Shown: positions 20,270 through 31,632 of the stretch, piece by piece
How positions within the stretch are numbered: the stretch's first letter is position 1
Layout of the letters: every line of letters starts with the position of its first letter
Assembly (NCBI GenBank): GCA_019828595.1
Contig: JAHQRK010000002.1
Span: 806,001-870,000, forward strand
Source of the DNA: Aphanomyces cochlioides
Taxonomy: Eukaryota > Oomycota > Saprolegniomycetes > Saprolegniales > Verrucalvaceae
Length of the DNA: 64,000 nt
Reading direction: 5' to 3'
Made by a program: the position numbers and the translations under genes
The notes under the pieces: model-generated
Seen by the model: only the letters and a program-made list of their open reading frames with translations
What the model was told of the DNA's origin: nothing
Databases searched by the model: none

Positions 20270-21040
20270 CAACACAAAAATGATAATGTGATTGGATCGT
20301 AAAAATACTGTGGGTATGTGTCCCGCCACTTAAGCTTAACATAATGTGGTTTGCCAGAAAATACTACTCATTTCTTTCATAAATCGTACAGAGTTCGCGG
20401 TATTTATTAAACATCACTTTGTTTAATATCGCGTATTGAACTCGTACATCCAATGAGTTGAAACTTTGATACTGGGTAATACACCTGCTAAGTATTCATG
20501 CAACACCCCTTCAGTGATTCATGATACTCGCCGTAGGCCCACTATCAACAGTGGTACTCCGTCAAAAAAAGTAGCACCATCAGTTGCAATAGTGGTAACC
20601 AACGTTACACATTGTCCTCTTACTGTAAAAAGTTGAACTATGGGGAGAGGATTTACTCGTCCAAAGTCAATATGAAAATACAGTAAAAACACACGTTTTA
20701 GCTGTCCCTGGCTGCTCTATGAAAATGTCCGGTATTTCGAGCCAAAAAGGCCCTACTTCGTAACATTCGCATATCGCGTCGGAATTCGCCTTTCGGAGTC
20801 CAAGCCTCTGGCCAGAGTATGGCTTAAAGTGGCAGAAAGGGCTCGTCACCCTACTGCACAGTGTGTTGACCGCTTATTCAGCGGCCTTTTCTGCCCCAGT
20901 GAAGCTATCCTAAGACATGCATCTCACCTTGCATCGTCCCAGAAAAACTCAACTGCCATTCAATCGTCTTTGGCAGGTATTATTTTAAATAGTAGGACAA
21001 TATTTTCATTTTGTATGTGGAATGATTATTAATATTATCG

Positions 21041-21095
21041 ACAACTGCCACGTCCAGCATCATGGGTGCACGATGATGCTGGACGTGGCAGTTGT
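21041..21095. repeat. 23-bp stem hairpin (unit 2)
   Basis: Identical to 14204-14258, at the same place in the unit. Confidence 0.9.
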
Positions 21096-21770
21096 GACAA
21101 AGTATGACACCGAGTATTGAGCAACACACCAAATAATTGACAAATGGATATTTGCCATGGATATGGGGCAATACAACCTTGAGTGGTCAAATGAGTTGAT
21201 GTTGGTTGGAAGTGCTGACAACTATGAACGAACTTGTCTCAAATTGCTCATTTTGTACTTGGATAAAGTATATAAAAATTGCTAATTTTGTACTTGGATA
21301 AAGTATATAAAAATTGCTCATTTGTTGACTTGACGTTTGTATGTAAAAATTACTCTCGTACTTAGTCTCGTACTTACGTGTTGCGTTAGAGCCTTAAGTA
21401 ATAGATAGGGTGAGGCCAGGGCTACGCCCCTGGGTGGAGCGTTTTGCTTTGGAAATAGCAAAGATTTGATCACACACATGAAACGTTTGAAGCCATACTA
21501 TGAATTTTGAATTTGATTCAGGCCCAGTTCGAAGTAAAAAAAAAAGTTAACGCCGAGCATTCTGATTGGCTACTGTTGACTGGCGAATATTTTTTTTCGT
21601 CAGGAGATAAATCATATACCCAAGTTCAGATTGCACAATTTGTGCGATCGATGAGTAGATCGAGGTCATCGTTGGTTGACAACCACGTACTTCTTCCTCT
21701 TGTAATACTGTAACGTTGAATCTAAGTATAAGGTGCGTAGTTTGGGGTTAGCTAATCTCGAGGATTTATC

Positions 21771-21800
21771 GTCCAATTCATCGGTACGATGCAATTGGAC
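21771..21800. terminator. Candidate 3'-end hairpin (unit 3)
   Basis: Identical to 14934-14963. Confidence 0.25.
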
Positions 21801-21902
21801 TTGATCCAGGAAGTCACGGCAATTCCACAACAACACAGTGTATATATTTGTAAGAACATGATAACGTTTGTTAGTTATGGATGAAGTTTTATGGAGTCCT
21901 GC

Positions 21903-23864
21903 CTATTGTAATGCTTCTTGATACACAATGTTTTTCGTGTAGATTCCAGGCAGTCCATCGTACTGTCCATTGACGACCAAAAACTTAATGTTGCCTTTTG
22001 CTTGGGCTCTTGACATGGCGACGTAAAGCTGTCCATGCGAGAAGACGGGTTCTGGAAGGTAGACGCCCACGTGAGAAATCGTTTGACCTTGAGCCTTGTG
22101 AATCGTCATTACGAAGGCAACTTGAACAGGAAATTGTCTTCTGCGTAGCTCAAATGGGTAATTGTTTTGCTCACCATCGTGAATTGTAGTAGTTCGGGGA
22201 ATGTAAACGATCTTGTTCGTGTGGGAGCCGTTCATAATGTGAGCCTTGATACATCGTGTTTTCAGCTCAAGAACAATTAAACGTGTTCCGTTGCACATAC
22301 CTTCCGAAGTACACAAATTACGAAGCAGAATAATGGGGCAACCAACTTTCAAATGCAACTTGTGGCTGGGGAAGTTGTTGATGTCTATAGAATTCAGAAA
22401 CTCGATGGGGAACTCGCATGCATTTGTGTCCGAGTTGGGTTTGTCAGCAACAGAATCGGCGGACAAATATGTCATTTCGCAGTCGAAAGTGAGTCGCTCA
22501 AGAAGTGTTGTGTTGATGTCAGCAACAACACTATGTTTGGGTGCAAGGATAGCTCGACATCCAAAGTACGATCTAAGTGCATTGATGCGCAGGTTGTTCA
22601 TGTCTTGATAGACGCTGTGTAAAACCCCCAAATCATCAGGCGACTTGTATGGAATCGCCAAATCATCAGGTAGTCGAATGTAATCGGCACCGAGTTCGGT
22701 ACATGTGGGGTATGTTCCATGACCAATAGACTTGAGCAATGCAGCAAACTCTCGAACACTCTCTGAGTTGTTGTTGGTCAACCTCATGTTCACCGTCAGA
22801 TGAAACTGTGCGATATTTCTCCAAAGGTAGCTGTTCTTCAAGCATGCTTCGAGGATTAGCCCAGGTGTGCCCTTCAAAATGACTGGAAGCATTTGCTTGA
22901 AGTCGCCCGAGAATATGACGACCTTTCCACCAAAAGGAAGCGCGTTGTCCATCAAATCTTGTAGCATGTGATCAACGGCCTCCACAGCATACTTGTGCAT
23001 CATCGAACACTCGTCCCAAATAATAAGTTCTGTGAGACGTAAAAGTTCCGCAAGATGCGACTGCTTCCGAACGTCACATCGGCTAATCTCGTGCAATGAT
23101 CTTGGAAGACAGAATCTCGAATGCGCAGTTGTACCTCCGATCAAATTCAGAGCAGCAAGTCCGGACGAAGCAACAGCCAAGGCAATTTTGTTCATTGAGC
23201 GCACTTGAGCCAGTAAAATGTTTGAGATGAACGTCTTCCCTGAGCCGCCCTCACCTTCGAGAAAATATACTTTGCCTCTTCGAACAGTACTTTCCTTCGT
23301 AATCTCGCTCATAACGTCGTTGTAGAAGACCTCGTGCTCTTCGGTCATCGTAGACTTGCCTTCCAAAATGCCTTGGATTTGTTCTTGGTTGTGCGAAGAT
23401 TCCATAGCCACTAATCGGTTGGATTGACGGCCCCTGTTTGTTTCCTCAAGAGCAAAATATTGTTCGAAATGTGCAAGCTGTGGAAGCTCCGGAAAACGAT
23501 CCAAGCTTGATGCATTCGACTCGAGGCATCTTGATAAAGCCTGAATTGCGAAAGCTGTAGATTTTTGAGAATCGTCGGGGTACATGCGGTGAAAATCTTG
23601 CCTCATTTCATCTTCGAATTTGTTCCATAGCCCTCGTACGTCCGCAGGTTCACAGTGAATCAGAATACTGACAAAAAGTGTTCGGAGCTCATAGGGAGTT
23701 GCTGTTTCAGTTGCTTCTCGCATGCAGGTTAGCCATTCCTCGTCATTTTCAAGAAAGCCAAGGGCAAGTGCGGCTGACTTGAACGTCGGATGAACCACGC
23801 CATTGACGGTTCGCAAATCTTCGTGCGATGTCGGACCTCGTCGGTAGCATAAGAGCATTCGCAT
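21903..23864 (-). CDS. Helitron PIF1-like helicase, unit 3
   Basis: 653 codons with the unit 2 C-terminus and all motifs. A few substitutions are private (AFVMTIHKAQ where units 1 and 2 have AFAM; AELLRL for AEHLRL). Same T9 tract upstream. Confidence 0.88.
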   Translation of the reverse strand: MRMLLCYRRGPTSHEDLRTVNGVVHPTFKSAALALGFLENDEEWLTCMREATETATPYELRTLFVSILIHCEPADVRGLWNKFEDEMRQDFHRMYPDDSQKSTAFAIQALSRCLESNASSLDRFPELPQLAHFEQYFALEETNRGRQSNRLVAMESSHNQEQIQGILEGKSTMTEEHEVFYNDVMSEITKESTVRRGKVYFLEGEGGSGKTFISNILLAQVRSMNKIALAVASSGLAALNLIGGTTAHSRFCLPRSLHEISRCDVRKQSHLAELLRLTELIIWDECSMMHKYAVEAVDHMLQDLMDNALPFGGKVVIFSGDFKQMLPVILKGTPGLILEACLKNSYLWRNIAQFHLTVNMRLTNNNSESVREFAALLKSIGHGTYPTCTELGADYIRLPDDLAIPYKSPDDLGVLHSVYQDMNNLRINALRSYFGCRAILAPKHSVVADINTTLLERLTFDCEMTYLSADSVADKPNSDTNACEFPIEFLNSIDINNFPSHKLHLKVGCPIILLRNLCTSEGMCNGTRLIVLELKTRCIKAHIMNGSHTNKIVYIPRTTTIHDGEQNNYPFELRRRQFPVQVAFVMTIHKAQGQTISHVGVYLPEPVFSHGQLYVAMSRAQAKGNIKFLVVNGQYDGLPGIYTKNIVYQEALQ

Positions 23865-24043
23865 AAAAAAAAACAGTCTCCCGAGCGGGGTGACACCGTC
23901 AGCATCCTCCCGATCATACGATCACCACCCCTTTTACGTGATGTCCACTTGCGGAGCTTTTTGTTCCATACGAAATGCTCGGGGATATCATGGTACAGAC
24001 ATTCACGCGCAAGTGCTTGTGAATCACTGTTTTCACGGCACAG

Positions 24044-26214
24044 TTAAAAAAACGCGGTGAGTTTCGTCCGGTTCCTCCTTGCCAATTCCTGAGGGCTCAT
24101 CGGGCGGTCGGTAGGAATGCATACAACTTGTTCACCTTCCAAGTGTATTTCGAGGTTCTCGACAGCGTGAGATCGTTTGAACATGTCGAAAGAGAAAATG
24201 CGTGTGAGGGCCTCACAGCACGATACATAGCGGGCATCTTGGTATTGCTTGATTTCGTCAAGTTCACCGGACTCAAGTTGAAAATTTGAGCGGTCGGAGC
24301 CCTTGTAGATGTTCTTGTACAGGTACTTGACTGCAGATATACTTGTACACGCCTCGACATTGATGTGGCAGTCGAACATGGCACTCAACGTTGGGCAGTA
24401 CGGAATAACATATTGGTTGGTATACTCAGAGGGCCGCTCTGCCGAAGAGCGGCGACGACGGTAGAGTGGATATCCATCGCTGCCTTCTGATGTTTCGTTG
24501 CAGTATGCTTTTGGAAAGTTTTTCTTGCACTTCCCGTTTTTCAGGATCGGTCGCCGCATTTGTGAATCATGCAGGTTGTAACAATTTCGTGCAGTCTTGG
24601 ATTCTTTTCCTTGTCGGGAATTTCTGCACTGATAATACTGTCAATATCGGCAGCTGTCTTGATTTTGTCGTCCCCAGTGAATATGACCAACATATGGGCA
24701 TGAGGCAGACCACGCTTTTGGAATTCGACAACACGAACACACGCAGCTTGTCGACCCAAAACTTCCCCCTTGTACAGCATGGCTTCAATGGCTAAGAGCT
24801 TGAGACGGAACATGCGCGTCACTAAGTCAGGTCGATCAGCTGGAGATCGTTTAAATCCATAGTCGTCTTTCGCCAATTCCAGCTCCCTGTCGATTTCAAC
24901 CCACTTTGGATTGCATGTCACAGTGATAAAAAGGTCTGGTCGACCGAACTTGCGAACAATTGCCATGACGTCAAGGTAACGTTGTCTCATGTACCGAGGT
25001 CCACCCGTGTAAGATGACGGCAAAACAGTCCTTTTCCCAATGCTTTTGAGGTCCACATCATGCGAAACAGCGTCATGAAGTGCGCGGTACGTGTCGCTGC
25101 GGAGGTTGTTGGTTTGGTCACGAATATATCGAAGCCTTTGGTTTTCCACCTTTGCAAAATTGTCGACTGCAAACACTTGAAATAGAGGTCCGCTGGCATG
25201 TAATGGAGAAAATGCACCGCGCTCGTACAAATGGTACCGAGCATAATCGTTCAAACTCACGGTTTCATGATTGCGACCGCTCTTGTTGTCAAACGACCAC
25301 CCCAAAGTCCCAGTGGGAAAGAGCAAAGGGTATTGAAGCGGGTCATATGCCGAATGAAATTCCTTAATGCGAAATAAGCGTTGTTCCCCAGGTTGTCGAT
25401 CCAAACGCACATGTTTACCAACGTGATAGTTTCGCTGAACTTCGCTGAGTACGGGGCCATCAATACCATGCAGTAAGATATGACGCCCTGACTTGGACGT
25501 TTCTGAAAAAAGAACAGCGATTTCAGAACACGTAGGAAGGTTATGCGTTCGGCTGTTGCTTCAAGGCTGAGCAGTGAGCACAATTCTCATGTCGTCATCC
25601 TTTGGAATATCCTTCGCATGCTTGTACAGCTGGGTGAACGCGTTGTGCTGTAGTAGTAGACGCTGGATTTTCGTCACAGTTGACACATTAAGATTTCCCC
25701 CAAGCATTCTTCGTCGTATGCTTGCTTGCGTTTCAGGATCCGTAATGTAGATCTGGGCGTAACTGGCTTGTTCTTCGTCCGCAGGCAACAGTGGTCCAAT
25801 CAAATGATGCAAAGCGCCTTGGATTGTATAAGATCTCGGCCCACCGTTGCCGTGAATAATTTCTTGGGTACCAATAGATGTAAAGACAAAGAGGGCGTTG
25901 TACCGGCGAGTGTTATTGACAAACCCTCTGGTTTTGAACAAAGCAATGTATTCGCGAAACTCGGGTGTGTCAGGCCAGGTAGCAACAGGCAGCACTCGAG
26001 TGCCTCCACCGCAGCAGTCCTTTTCTTCGCCTGGCCAAATCTTCGCTTCGCAATGGCGGCAAATCGAACGCTGCTCAATAGTATGAAGAGGCACCAATGA
26101 TTCATCGAAGTCATCGAAACTGACGCGTGCACTGTTGTGATCACTCTTCTTCTTCGGGCGACCCTTGGGTTTATTCCGGAGACTTAATCCTTGCTCGCGA
26201 GGAGGGTACATCAA
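24044..26214 (-). pseudogene. Helitron Rep, unit 3 (multiply broken)
   Basis: Three pieces: 24044-24559, 24541-25410 and 25561-26214. A one-base deletion near 24545 (CAGGATCGG for CAGGCATCGG) cuts after the HUH region. A CGA-to-TGA nonsense change at about 25562 follows LTAQP. The extra G seen in unit 2 recurs near 26205. HUH (GLPHAHML) and two-tyrosine (YLYKNIYKG) motifs remain, in different frames. Confidence 0.85.
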
Positions 26215-27108
26215 TCAAATCCACATCCACGTTTAGCGGAGGATCAGCATTTGCCAAGGCAAGTAATTGATTGTCAGTGTTGCAATCCACATTTCCATCG
26301 GAAATATCTTCTTCCTTGGTTTCTTCTTCACCTCCTTCATTCATACGGTTAGGTTGTAGCGCAGCATAGATCCTTCGATTGTCAACTGTGCGCTCGCGAT
26401 CTTCTTGCTCCTGAGTTGCCAGAATCTTGAGATGATGGTCACTTTGAGCGTGATAATGGATTCCGTCTTCTCCCTCCTTGGTTTCCTCTTCGTCGCTCTT
26501 ATCCATGTCCGTATGGTGCAAAATGATGGCACCCCGCCCTTGATTCCAACCTCAGTGTTGTGCTTTTTTTCGCGAGCACGTTTGTTGTATTCCGCCTTCT
26601 TGGATCTTTTCATAGCCACCTCTTTGTCGAAGTCTTCCACGATAGCTTGCTGTTGCTGTTCGCGAGCACGATTGTTGTACTCCGCCTTTAGGAGAGCTTG
26701 CCGTTTCTTTTCGTGAGCACGATTGTTGTACTCCGCCTTTAGGAGAGCTTGCCGCTTCTTTTCGTGAGCACGATTGTTGTACTCCGCCTTTAGGAGAGCT
26801 TGCCGTTTCTTTTCGCGAGCACGATTGTTGTACTCCGCCTTCTTGGCCTTTCTCATAGCCACCTCGTCGTTAATATTGCTCTGATTCAAGGCATCGTCAT
26901 CCACAGCCCAGCCATTAGCTCCAGATGATGCAGACTCTTGTTCGGTAGTATGCACTTCATTCCGCTCTGCTTGCTTGCCAGGTTCGGAGTTATCGATCGC
27001 ATGTCCTTGATTGTCATTGTCATGATTGCCATTGCCTTTCTTAGAGGCCGAGTAGTTGTTATTTTCTACGCAGAAAACTGCGTCAGACAAATGTTCATAC
27101 AAAAACAT
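26171..27108 (-). pseudogene. Helitron N-terminal basic-repeat frame, unit 3 (frameshifted)
   Basis: Four basic repeats, the last in the short-class form (AREQQQQAIV). A missing G near 26548 (GATTCCAACC for GATTCGCAACC) shifts the frame after the repeats; the downstream acidic part is read separately at 26171-26521. Confidence 0.7.
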
Positions 27109-27807
27109 CAACACAAAAATGATAATGTGATTGGATCGTAAAAATACTGTGGATATGTGTCCCGCCACTTAAGCTTAACATAATGTGGTTTGCCAGAAAA
27201 TACTACTCATTTCTTTCATAAATCGTACAGAGTTCGCGGTATTTATTAAACATCACTTTGTTTAATATCGCGTATTGAACTCGTACATCCAATGAGTTGA
27301 AACTTTGATACTGGGTAATACACCTGCTAAGTATCATGAAACACCCCTGAAGTGTTTCAATCTACTCGCCGTAGGCCCACTATCAACAGTGGTACTCCGT
27401 CAAAAAAAGGTAGCACCATCAGTTGCAATAGTGGTAACCAACGTTACACATTGTCCCCTTACTGTAAAAAGTTGAACTATGGGGAGAGGATTTACTCGTC
27501 CAAAGTCAATATGAAAATACAGTAAAAACACACGTTTTAGCTGTCCCTGGCTGCTCTATGAAAATGTCCGGTATTTCGAGCCAAAAAAGCCCTACTTCGT
27601 AACATTCGCATATCGCGTCGGAATTCGCCTTTCGGAGTCCAAGCCTCTGGCCAGGGTATGGCTTAAAGTGGCAGAAAGGGCTCGTCACCCTACTGCACAG
27701 TGTGTTGACCGCTTATTCAGCGGCCTTTTCTGCCCCAGTGAAGCTATCCTAAGACATGCATCTCACCTTGCATCGTCCCAGAAAAACCCAATTGCCATGC
27801 ATCTCGT

Positions 27808-28547
27808 GGCGCTCCTCCAAAGGAACCCCACTGGACTCTTTCAACCTGTATTAACGGACAAATGACGAATTGATTTTGTATCCAGATAAAAGAATCGATT
27901 ATCCAGATAAACTATAAACTCCAATCTGACCCCACGAATGCGCGCCATTGAAAGAGAACCATCCAATCCTTATACTTAGAAATAGAATACCACTCCAGTT
28001 GAAACCCACTAAACACAAACAATAAGAGCCATTCACTTGTCTGGACATACATTTCGAAATTTGCAATGGACAGTCTATATGACTTGTCCGATGTCTCGGA
28101 CTACACGTTCGACAGGGTTATGAAGGAAACAGTCAGCGAGTCAGCCGCTGTTGAATGGTGCATGAAAGTAAGTTGAAACCCCTGTTGAATGAAACTCACA
28201 GTCAAATGAAGGTGTGTGGGAAGTACGTGTGAAACAGTACTTGAAGGCCATGCGAGGTGTTCAAATTGACGACCTTCAATTTTACCTTGATCAGTTCATG
28301 TGGCGAAGCAAAACGCAACAGGTAGTATGTATTTTAAAGGCGTAGTGATAGCTATTCGTAAAACCTATATCTAATACATGACAGCGTTCATTACATTCCA
28401 TGTCACTTTGTTCCGTCCAAGGAAATATCCATGGATTTTCGGATAATTTCCGGATATCCATGGATACTTCCTTGGATGTTTCGATGGATATGCGAATGGT
28501 TTAATACAGATTGAAAGAGTCCAGTGGGGTTCCTTTGGAGGAGCGCC
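27808..28547 (+). mobile_element. 740-bp inverted-repeat transposon in Helitron unit 3 (possibly Merlin-like)
   Basis: 47-bp terminal inverted repeats (27808-27854 and 28501-28547) with one mismatch, beginning GGCGCTCCTCCAAAGG. They are flanked by an 8-bp target duplication CATCTCGT (27800-27807, 28548-28555). Units 1, 2 and 8 have the unoccupied site (CCATTCAATCGTCTTTGG). An 8-bp duplication and a GG start fit Merlin; hAT or P superfamilies are alternatives. It carries a short spliced frame and a long hairpin (near 28416-28476; one mismatch in this copy). Confidence 0.88.
28066..28345 (+). CDS. Small two-exon gene inside the inverted-repeat transposon
   Basis: Exon 1 is 28066-28167, intron 28168-28201 (34 nt, GTAAGT...CACAG), exon 2 28202-28345. 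The product would be 81 residues, starting MDSLYDLSDVSDYTFDR and including DDLQFYLDQFMWRSKT. Without splicing the frame stops one codon after the donor. The N-terminus (AVEWCMK) loosely recalls the segment before the zinc ribbon of ISXO2/Merlin transposases, but no catalytic residues are present, so it may be a transposase remnant. The same gene sits at 31891-32170, 35775-36054, 39609-39888 and 43487-43766. Confidence 0.5.
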
Positions 28548-29224
28548 CATCTCGTCTTTGGCAGGTATTATTTTAAGTAATAGGACAATATTTTCATTTT
28601 GTATGTGGAATTGTTTGATTATTAATATTATCGGCAACTGACACGTCTGGGTTCCGTCGTGACAAAACATGACACCAAGTATTGAGCAACACACCAAATA
28701 TTTGACAACATCACACCAAATGGATGTTTGCCATGGATATCGGGCAATATAACCTTGAGTGGTCAAATGAGTTGATGTTGGTTGGAAGTGCTGACTACTA
28801 TGAACGAACTTGTCTCAAATTGCTCATTTTGTACTTGGATAAAGTATGTAAAAATTGCTAATTTTGTACTTGGATAAAGTATATAAAAATTGCTCATTTG
28901 TTGACTTGGCGTTTGTATGTAAAAATTGCTCATTTGTTGACTTGACGTTTGTATGTGAAAATTACTCTCGTACTTAGTCTCGTACTTACGTGTTGCGTTA
29001 GAGCCTTAAGTAATAGATAGGGTGAGGCCAGGGCTACGCCCCGTAGAGCGTTTTGCTTTGGAAATAACAAAGATTTGCTCACACACATGAAACGTTTGAA
29101 GCCATACTATGAATTTTGAATTTGATTCAGGCCCAGTTCGAAGTAAAAAAATAAGTTAACGCCGAGCATTCTGATTGGCTACTGTTGACTGACGAATATT
29201 ATTTTTCGTCAGGAGATAAATCAT

Positions 29225-29636
29225 GTCCTGACCAAAAAACCGTCATCTCGTACCGAAAGAAAAATAAATTATCCAATCAGAGATCATATTATTTTGAAAC
29301 TAAGGAGACGGCATTTACTTCGCACTCCTTATTCACTTCTTTCTTATTTTACTTCGAATTGGCCTCAATAGTTTCCCTGTTTTGTTGTGCAAAAATGCCA
29401 GTACTTGCACAGATAACACGAACGACTTATCAGTGATAATACAGACGCTCGAGGTACCCAGTCCTATTCACGGCGCATTTGACGGCAAGACACTGATGAC
29501 CATGCGTTTAGATGATGCTCAAGGCGACTACCAACACGTCGGAGACATAGTATATCTAGATGGAGAAAGGCGAACATTAGATGGTAATCTACGGTTGTGT
29601 CCAATGTGAGCGTGGCATGTGGTGGGTGGAGGTTCT
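29225..29636 (+). other. Foreign 412-bp segment in Helitron unit 4 with a plus-strand frame
   Basis: Joins element sequence abruptly at both ends (ATAAATCAT on the left, ACTGGCTTGTTCTTCG on the right) and replaces about 3.85 kb of the long unit. A plus-strand frame at 29382-29609 runs 75 codons to TGA and contains HGAFDGKTLMTMRLDDAQGD and YLDGERRTLDGN. I do not recognise it; the composition looks coding. A pyrimidine-rich leader with ATTGGCC precedes it. It is probably a captured host exon, antisense to the Helitron genes. Copies: 33053-33464, 36937-37348, 40771-41182, 44649-45060. Confidence 0.6.
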
Positions 29637-30089
29637 ACTGGCTTGTTCTTCGTCCGCAGGCAACATTGGTCCAATTAAATGATGCAAAGCGCCTTGGATT
29701 GTATAAGATCTCGGCCCACCGTTGCCGTGAATAATTTCTTGGGTACCAATAGATGTAAAGGCAAAGAGGGCGTTGTACCGGCGAGTGTTATTGACAAACC
29801 CTCTGGTTTTGAACAAAGCAATGTATTCGCGAAACTCGGGTGTGTCAGGCCAGGTAGCAACAGGCAGCACTCGAGTGCCTCCACCGCAGCAGTCCTTTTC
29901 TTCGCCTGGCCAAATCTTCGCTTCGCAATAGCGGCAAATCGAACGCTGCTCAATAGTATGAAGAGGCACCAATGATTCATCGAAGTCATCGAAACTGACG
30001 CGTGCACTGTTGTGATCACTCTTCTTCTTCGGGCGACCCTTGGGTTTATTCCGGAGACTTAATCCTTGCTCGCGAGGAGGGTACATCAA
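29589..30089 (-). pseudogene. Rep N-terminal remnant, unit 4
   Basis: 166 codons with the Cys-rich segment (here CRYCEAKIW where long units have CRHC). It ends in the foreign segment (SHWTQP), with the HUH and tyrosine motifs gone. Confidence 0.8.
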
Positions 30090-30933
30090 TCAAATCCACA
30101 TCCACGTTTAGCGGAGGATCAGCATTTGCCAAGGCAAGTAATTGATTGTCAGTGTTGCAATCCACATTTCCATCGGAAATATCTTCTTCCTTGGTTTCTT
30201 CTTCACCTCCTTCATTCATACGGTTAGGTTGTAGCGCAGCATAGATCCTTCGATTGTCAACTGTGCGCTCGCGATCTTCTTGCTCCTGAGTTGCCAGAAT
30301 CTTGAGATGATGGTCACTTTGAGCGTGATAATGGATTCCGTCTTCTCCCTCCTTGGTTTCCTCTTCGTCGCTCTTATCCATGTCCGTATGGTGCAAAATG
30401 ATGGCACCCCGCCCTTGATTCGCAACCTCAGTGTTGTGCTTTTTTTCGCGAGCACGTTTGTTGTATTCCGCCTTCTTGGATCTTTTCATAGCCACCTCTT
30501 TGTCGAAGTCTTCCACGATAGCTTGCTGTTGCTGTTCGCGAGCACGATTGTTGTACTCCGCCTTTAGGAGAGCTTGCCGTTTCTTTTCGTGAGCACGATT
30601 GTTGTACTCCGCCTTTAGGAGAGCTTGCCGTTTCTTTTCGCGAGCACGATTGTTGTACTCCGCCTTCTTGGCCTTTCTCATAGCCACCTCGTCGTTAATA
30701 TTGCTCTGATTCAAGGCATCGTCATCCACAGCCCAGCCATTAGCTCCAGATGATGCAGACTCTTGTTCGGTAGTATGCACTTCATTCCGCTCTGCTTGCT
30801 TGCCAGGTTCGGAGTTATCGATCGCATGTCCTTGATTGTCATTGTCATGATTGCCATTGCCTTTCTTAGAGGCCGAGTAGTTGTTATTTTCTACGCAGAA
30901 AACTGCGTCAGACAAATGTTCATACAAAAACAT
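30046..30933 (-). CDS. Basic-repeat frame, unit 4
   Basis: Three 17-residue repeats, one fewer than unit 3. Reads through the acidic segment and ends ARIKSPE. Confidence 0.65.
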   Translation of the reverse strand: MFLYEHLSDAVFCVENNNYSASKKGNGNHDNDNQGHAIDNSEPGKQAERNEVHTTEQESASSGANGWAVDDDALNQSNINDEVAMRKAKKAEYNNRAREKKRQALLKAEYNNRAHEKKRQALLKAEYNNRAREQQQQAIVEDFDKEVAMKRSKKAEYNKRAREKKHNTEVANQGRGAIILHHTDMDKSDEEETKEGEDGIHYHAQSDHHLKILATQEQEDRERTVDNRRIYAALQPNRMNEGGEEETKEEDISDGNVDCNTDNQLLALANADPPLNVDVDLIDVPSSRARIKSPE

Positions 30934-31632
30934 CAACACAAAAATGATAATGTGATTGGATCGTAAAAATACTGTGGATATGTGTCCCGCCACTTAAGCT
31001 TAACATAATGTGGTTTGCCAGAAAATACTACTCATTTCTTTCATAAATCGTACAGAGTTCGCGGTATTTATTAAACATCACTTTGTTTAATATCGCGTAT
31101 TGAACTCGTACATCCAATGAGTTGAAACTTTGATACTGGGTAATACACCTGCTAAGTATCATGAAACACCCCTGAAGTGTTTCAATCTACTCGCCGTAGG
31201 CCCACTATCAACAGTGGTACTCCGTCAAAAAAAGGTAGCACCATCAGTTGCAATAGTGGTAACCAACGTTACACATTGTCCCCTTACTGTAAAAAGTTGA
31301 ACTATGGGGAGAGGATTTACTCGTCCAAAGTCAATATGAAAATACAGTAAAAACACACGTTTTAGCTGTCCCTGGCTGCTCTATGAAAATGTCCGGTATT
31401 TCGAGCCAAAAAAGCCCTACTTCGTAACATTCGCATATCGCGTCGGAATTCGCCTTTCGGAGTCCAAGCCTCTGGCCAGGGTATGGCTTAAAGTGGCAGA
31501 AAGGGCTCGTCACCCTACTGCACAGTGTGTTGACCGCTTATTCAGCGGCCTTTTCTGCCCCAGTGAAGCTATCCTAAGACATGCATCTCACCTTGCATCG
31601 TCCCAGAAAAACCCAATTGCCATGCATCTCGT

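Larger units (their letters stand above)
14569..21405 (-). mobile_element. Helitron unit 2 (6837 bp, long class)
   Basis: The best guide to the full-length unit: intact 3' region with the normal helicase end, intact 5' hairpin, no nested transposon. Rep is broken by its own frameshifts. Confidence 0.92.
21406..29017 (-). mobile_element. Helitron unit 3 (7612 bp, chimeric long unit)
   Basis: Left of about 26.5 kb it matches units 1 and 2 (helicase, Rep). Right of about 26.6 kb it matches the short units (QQQQ variant in the repeat region, HISTV start, nested 740-bp transposon, four subterminal repeats, collapsed 5' hairpin). It marks the change from long to short class. Confidence 0.9.

Noticed and set aside
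28371..28766. 131-codon minus-strand frame across the right end of the nested transposon, repeated in units 3-7
   Set aside because: It spans the inverted repeat, the target duplication and Helitron sequence, so it cannot predate the insertion; no recognisable content.
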